From NCBI GenBank assembly GCA_018064695.1, contig JAGHUU010000223.1:1-7924 (forward strand): a DNA stretch of 7,924 nt, given 5' to 3'. This DNA is from Candidatus Blautia equi (lineage in GTDB: Bacteria; Bacillota; Clostridia; Lachnospirales; Lachnospiraceae). The notes beneath the pieces are model-generated. The model was not told the origin of the DNA. It made no database searches and saw only the letters and a list, made by a program, of their open reading frames with translations. Made by a program: the position numbers and the translations under genes. Positions within the stretch are counted from its first letter, which is position 1, and each line of letters starts with the position of its first letter. Shown here one piece after another: positions 5,119 to 7,924 of the stretch.

Positions 5119-6033
5119 ATGGATTTTCGTGAAATCAATTACATTCTTGCAATTGCCAGACATCAGAATATCACCAGGGCCGCCGACTCCCTTTTTATCA
5201 GTCAGCCCACCCTCAGCAAGTTCCTGATCTCTCTGGAGAATGACCTGGGTCTCAAGCTCTTCCGCAAGGTGGGACATAAATATTTCCTCACCTACGCAGG
5301 GGAACGATATGTGGCTAAGGCCTCCGAGATCCTTCGCCTTAAACAGGACCTTGATGGGGAATTATCAGAGATCCGGAAAACAAATGCCGGTACCCTCTCC
5401 ATTGGGTTCACGCCGCTTCGCTGTACCTACATGCTGCCGGCCGCACTGCCCATCTTCCGCGAAAAGTATCCGAATGTGAAACTGAATCTCACAGAGGCCG
5501 TTTCCTCTGAGCTGGATAACATTCTGGCAGGAGGTAAGCTGGAGGTCGGTTTCTCCCTTCGTCCGCTGCAGGCCAATCCCCGCATGGACTATGAGACCAT
5601 CATGACAGAACAGCTCTATCTCTGTACAAAGAAAGGCCACCCGGTATCACGGTTCGCCATCCGGGAAGCCGGCGAGAAATATCCCCGTCTGGATCCTTCC
5701 CTCTTAAAAGATGAGTGCCTGCTCCGGCTCACTTCTGCCCAGCGCACAGGCAGCATTCTGGACAATATCCTGCAGCAGCTGGACTTCACCTTCGCTGACA
5801 CTATGGAGATCCGCAGTATTCCTGCTATCCGGACCCTCATCGCTTCCGGTTACGGTATTTCTTTCCTCTTTGAGTCCCATTTAAAGCAGATGGCTCCGGG
5901 GGAGGATATCGACTGCTATCGTTTCTCCAAAGAGCCTGTCACCAGTGATTTTGTGGCCATCATGCGAAAAGGCAGCTATATCTCCGAATACGCAGCAGAG
6001 TTTATTCAGATCATCAGAGATCTTTACGCGTAA
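5119..6033 (+). CDS. LysR-type transcriptional regulator
   Basis: A 304-residue protein, the usual LysR-family length. The N-terminal winged helix-turn-helix spans about 1-60. It begins MDFREINYILAIARHQNITR and has the recognition-helix region AADSLFISQPTLSKFLISLE (21-40), then LGLKLFRK (43-50) and YAGERYVAKASEIL in the linker helix. The substrate-binding domain starts near 91 (GTLSIGFTPLR) and contains the typical LPAALPIFREKYPNV and a late SGYGISFLFES. Family members act as tetramers that bind DNA and respond to a small co-inducer; the ligand is not predictable here. The start at 5119 is chosen from the ribosome binding site and family alignment. The gene has its own promoter, is convergent with the reductase gene and divergent from a tRNA gene. 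Plausible targets are itself, the TSUP gene or the reductase gene; none is proven. Confidence 0.95.
   Translation: MDFREINYILAIARHQNITRAADSLFISQPTLSKFLISLENDLGLKLFRKVGHKYFLTYAGERYVAKASEILRLKQDLDGELSEIRKTNAGTLSIGFTPLRCTYMLPAALPIFREKYPNVKLNLTEAVSSELDNILAGGKLEVGFSLRPLQANPRMDYETIMTEQLYLCTKKGHPVSRFAIREAGEKYPRLDPSLLKDECLLRLTSAQRTGSILDNILQQLDFTFADTMEIRSIPAIRTLIASGYGISFLFESHLKQMAPGEDIDCYRFSKEPVTSDFVAIMRKGSYISEYAAEFIQIIRDLYA
5999..6014. repeat. 16-nt direct repeat, copy 1
   Basis: AGTTTATTCAGATCAT lies inside the last codons of the LysR gene and occurs again, exactly, at 6115-6130. Confidence 0.85.
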
Positions 6034-6062
6034 CGCTTTTCTGTTTATTTTTACGGCATGCA

Positions 6063-6098
6063 AAAAGCCGGATGAAGAACCATCTTCATCCGGCTTTT
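6063..6098. terminator. Bidirectional terminator between convergent genes
   Basis: A 16-bp perfect stem (6063-6078 with 6083-6098), core GCCGGATGAAG, with a 4-nt ACCA loop. It has A on the left and T on the right, so each strand gives a GC-rich hairpin ending in T. It serves the LysR gene on the plus strand and the reductase gene on the minus strand. Confidence 0.92.
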
Positions 6099-6114
6099 CT
6101 TATTTACAGTTTAC

Positions 6115-6130
6115 AGTTTATTCAGATCAT
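6115..6130. repeat. 16-nt direct repeat, copy 2
   Basis: Exact second copy of 5999-6014. It covers the stop codon of the reductase gene (6127-6129) and follows 2.6 copies of the 7-mer TTTACAG (6103-6120). Confidence 0.85.
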
Positions 6131-7689
6131 TCACCGCAATAAGCTACTGCGCTCTCACTTGCGATACGTCCGAATACTACGATGTCTGCTACAGCGTTTC
6201 CACCGATACGGTTTCCGCCGTGAACACCACCGGTAACCTCGCCTGCTGCGAAGAGACCAGGGATAGCTTCGCCGTCTTTGTTCATAACCTCTGCGCTGGT
6301 GTTGATCTTCACTCCACCCATGGTGTGGTGGATACCAGGTGCGATCATGATTGCGGTATATGGAGCCTCATCAAGGGAAACAAGACCGTTGTTTCTTCCG
6401 AACTCGTCTTCCTTCTCGCCTGCACATACTTTATTCCAGTCTTCTACTGCTGCTGCAAAGTTTGCAACGCCTTCATCGTCAAAGCCTAATGCTTTTCCAA
6501 GATCCTCTACAGTATCTGCGGAAACGGTGATTCCGTTTGTCACATATTTCTGATACAGTTTCTCCTCTGCATATTTTGCATCGTATACGATGTATGCGGT
6601 GCCGTCGGTCTGCTGAAGCTCAGCCTGGGATACGGCGTCACGGGTAGCAAGGTCGTTGGTGAAACGTTTTCCTTCTTTGTTTACAAGGATCGCACCGTTG
6701 GAACGGAGACGCTCGGAAACAAGAAGTCCGCTTGCCTGATATACGGTAGGATGCAGCTGGATCTGCTCAAGGTCTACAGTGTCAGCGCCGAGAGCCTGTG
6801 CAAGAACGATACCGTCACCGGTAGCTGCAGGGGTGTTTGTGGTTACAGCGTTTGCAAGGGATGGATCAAAGGAGGAAAGCATATCAAAGTTTGCTCCGAA
6901 TCCACCTGTAGCAAGGATAACAGCTTTTGCGTTGATGGTATATACAGTGTCATAGGACTCTGCGGTGATACCGGTTACTCTTCCGTCTGCGGAAAGGATC
7001 TCGGTAGCTTTGGTCTCAAGCATAACCTGGATGCCAAGGTCATCAAGGATCTGTCTATAGGATTTAACAAGGAACTCACCTACTGCAGAACCGTCTTCAG
7101 GCTCATGTAAGTAGTAGTGAACGGTACCGCCGGTAGCTGCGATGAGAGGCAGTGGTGCACCGATGGACTCCAGCCAGTCTACTGCGTCGGAGGAGTTCTC
7201 TGCCATGGTGGTTACCAGCTCGATATCGTTGATATCGTGTCCGCCCTTCATGGTGTCGGCAATGTAGTTCTCAACAGTGGAGTCCTCAAGAGCTGCTTTC
7301 TTATCAGCATCCTCCTCAGCCTCAGCTGCTGCTTCCTGTTTTTTGGTTCCTGCTGCGTTCATACCGCCGGAAGCCTTGGTGGTGTTTCCGCCGATGTATG
7401 GCATTTTCTCTACGATGATAACATTCTTGCCAGCCTGTTTTGCGCTGATGGCTGCGGTCATTCCGGCACCGCCGGCACCTACAATGACGATATCGCAGTC
7501 AACAGTCTCTGCTGCTTTGTCTGCGGTAGCGATCTCGGTACGCTCTGCGGATGGAAGTTTTCCAAGGTCACAGCCTGCTGCTTTAAGAGCCTGAGATACT
7601 GCGTTTTTGATTGCTCCACTGGATACGGTAGCGCCGGTGAGGGAGTCAACCTTTACAGTCTGTGCATCCAGCATTCTTGCAGGAAGCAT
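6127..7689 (-). CDS. Fumarate-reductase-like flavoprotein with covalent FMN domain (uninterrupted part)
   Basis: Residues below count from the ATG at 7689. The N-terminal segment is the end of an FMN-binding domain with DSLTGATVSS (15-24), the ApbE flavinylation motif, FMN being attached at T21. A flavocytochrome-c type FAD domain follows: VIVGAGGAGMTAA (68-80), EKMPYIGGNT (94-103), ATGGFGANFD and GDGIVLAQALGA. Matching to Shewanella Fcc3 from memory, the active-site set is present: H313 in QLHPT, S325-E326, the acid R350 in ATRD, H454/H455 in GIHHTMGG, and R494 in HGGNRIGGNA. This favours reduction of fumarate or a similar unsaturated dicarboxylate over urocanate. No CxxCH heme motif is seen, so electrons should come through the covalent FMN, probably outside the membrane. 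Oddities: an Ala/Glu/Lys-rich insertion at about 116-134, and the first ATG cuts into the FMN domain without a good ribosome binding site, so the true start is upstream (see 7690-7924). Confidence 0.88.
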   Translation of the reverse strand: MLPARMLDAQTVKVDSLTGATVSSGAIKNAVSQALKAAGCDLGKLPSAERTEIATADKAAETVDCDIVIVGAGGAGMTAAISAKQAGKNVIIVEKMPYIGGNTTKASGGMNAAGTKKQEAAAEAEEDADKKAALEDSTVENYIADTMKGGHDINDIELVTTMAENSSDAVDWLESIGAPLPLIAATGGTVHYYLHEPEDGSAVGEFLVKSYRQILDDLGIQVMLETKATEILSADGRVTGITAESYDTVYTINAKAVILATGGFGANFDMLSSFDPSLANAVTTNTPAATGDGIVLAQALGADTVDLEQIQLHPTVYQASGLLVSERLRSNGAILVNKEGKRFTNDLATRDAVSQAELQQTDGTAYIVYDAKYAEEKLYQKYVTNGITVSADTVEDLGKALGFDDEGVANFAAAVEDWNKVCAGEKEDEFGRNNGLVSLDEAPYTAIMIAPGIHHTMGGVKINTSAEVMNKDGEAIPGLFAAGEVTGGVHGGNRIGGNAVADIVVFGRIASESAVAYCGE

Positions 7690-7924
7690 CTCTACTGCGA
7701 AGGATCCGATGTTTGCGGTCTCCTTGTCGCCGTTTACCTGGATATCAGTGATGGCATTCTCATCTACGGTTACGGAAGCGGTGATGTCGCCGCCAAAGCC
7801 TTTTGCGGTGCCCTCCTAGCTCCCCGTGCTGAAGCCGCTGCCGCCATCTTCCTCTGCTGCGCCCCCTTTGGACATCTCGATTGCCTTTCCTGCTGCGCTC
7901 CTTGCTGCAGCGGAGGTAAGGCAC
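7690..7924 (-). pseudogene. Upstream part of the reductase gene, interrupted by an in-frame TAG
   Basis: Continuing the reductase frame upstream gives 42 family-like codons from 7815 to 7690 (EGTAKGFGGDITASVTVDEN and on), clearly the first half of the FMN-binding domain. A TAG stop sits at 7818-7816. Beyond it the same frame stays open for 35 codons to the window edge, ending AAEEDGGSGFSTGS, a Gly/Ser/Ala linker like that before such domains. The stop replaces what in relatives is often Tyr before E-G-T, so one base change (TAC or TAT to TAG) explains it. No ATG, GTG or TTG lies between the TAG and 7689. The first codon seen is Cys (7923-7921), which might be a lipoprotein cysteine. The gene is either a real pseudogene or carries a sequence error near the end of the piece. 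Confidence 0.75.

Noticed and set aside
6127..7689. Urocanate reductase or 3-ketosteroid dehydrogenase as the identity of the flavoprotein
   Set aside because: The HPT histidine and the S-E pair match the fumarate-type active site as I recall it rather than the urocanate-type replacements, and there is no steroid-dehydrogenase pattern; exact substrate is still open.

Overview
The window looks like a chromosomal stretch from a low-to-mid GC Bacillota, most likely a gut-type Lachnospiraceae (Clostridia). The grounds are a leucyl-tRNA synthetase of the short 800-residue Gram-positive form, strong AAGGAG ribosome binding sites, sigma-A type promoters, many intrinsic terminators with T tracts, a secreted Fn3-repeat protein, and a flavinylated fumarate-reductase-like enzyme of a kind common in gut Clostridia. 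This assignment is inference from gene style; no species is claimed.

Layout, left to right. (1) 1-1022, minus strand: the N-terminal 340 codons of a secreted protein with a signal peptide and three fibronectin-III-like repeats, running off the left edge. (2) 1111-3513, minus: leuS, complete, with a hairpin terminator (1056-1095) between it and the Fn3 gene. (3) 3514-3731: leuS promoter and ribosome binding site, then about 130 bp densely packed with inverted repeats, some mutually exclusive and including a perfect 33-nt palindrome, then the terminator of a tRNA gene. (4) 3732-3816, minus: tRNA-Leu with anticodon AAG, with a consensus promoter. (5) 4019-4765, plus: a TauE/SafE (TSUP) family membrane protein with its own promoter and terminator. 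(6) 4872-4956, minus: a second, identical tRNA-Leu(AAG) with its own promoter and terminator. (7) 5119-6033, plus: a LysR-type regulator whose promoter lies back to back with that of the second tRNA. (8) A bidirectional terminator at 6063-6098. (9) 6127 to the right edge, minus: a fumarate-reductase-like flavoprotein with an ApbE-type covalent FMN motif; its reading frame carries an in-frame TAG about 105 nt inside the window edge.

The central block is built around leucine decoding: two identical tRNA-Leu genes and leuS are on the same strand, and no T-box leader is visible before leuS. The TSUP gene sits between the two tRNA copies on the opposite strand, so 99-bp identical direct repeats flank it. 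The LysR regulator faces the reductase convergently; which gene it regulates cannot be read from the sequence, though a 7-bp inverted repeat inside its own promoter is a candidate autoregulatory operator.

I see no CRISPR array, transposase, phage gene or obvious new multi-gene system. The least explained parts are the structured repeat-like element upstream of leuS, the tRNA duplication around the TSUP gene, and the interrupted 5' part of the reductase gene.
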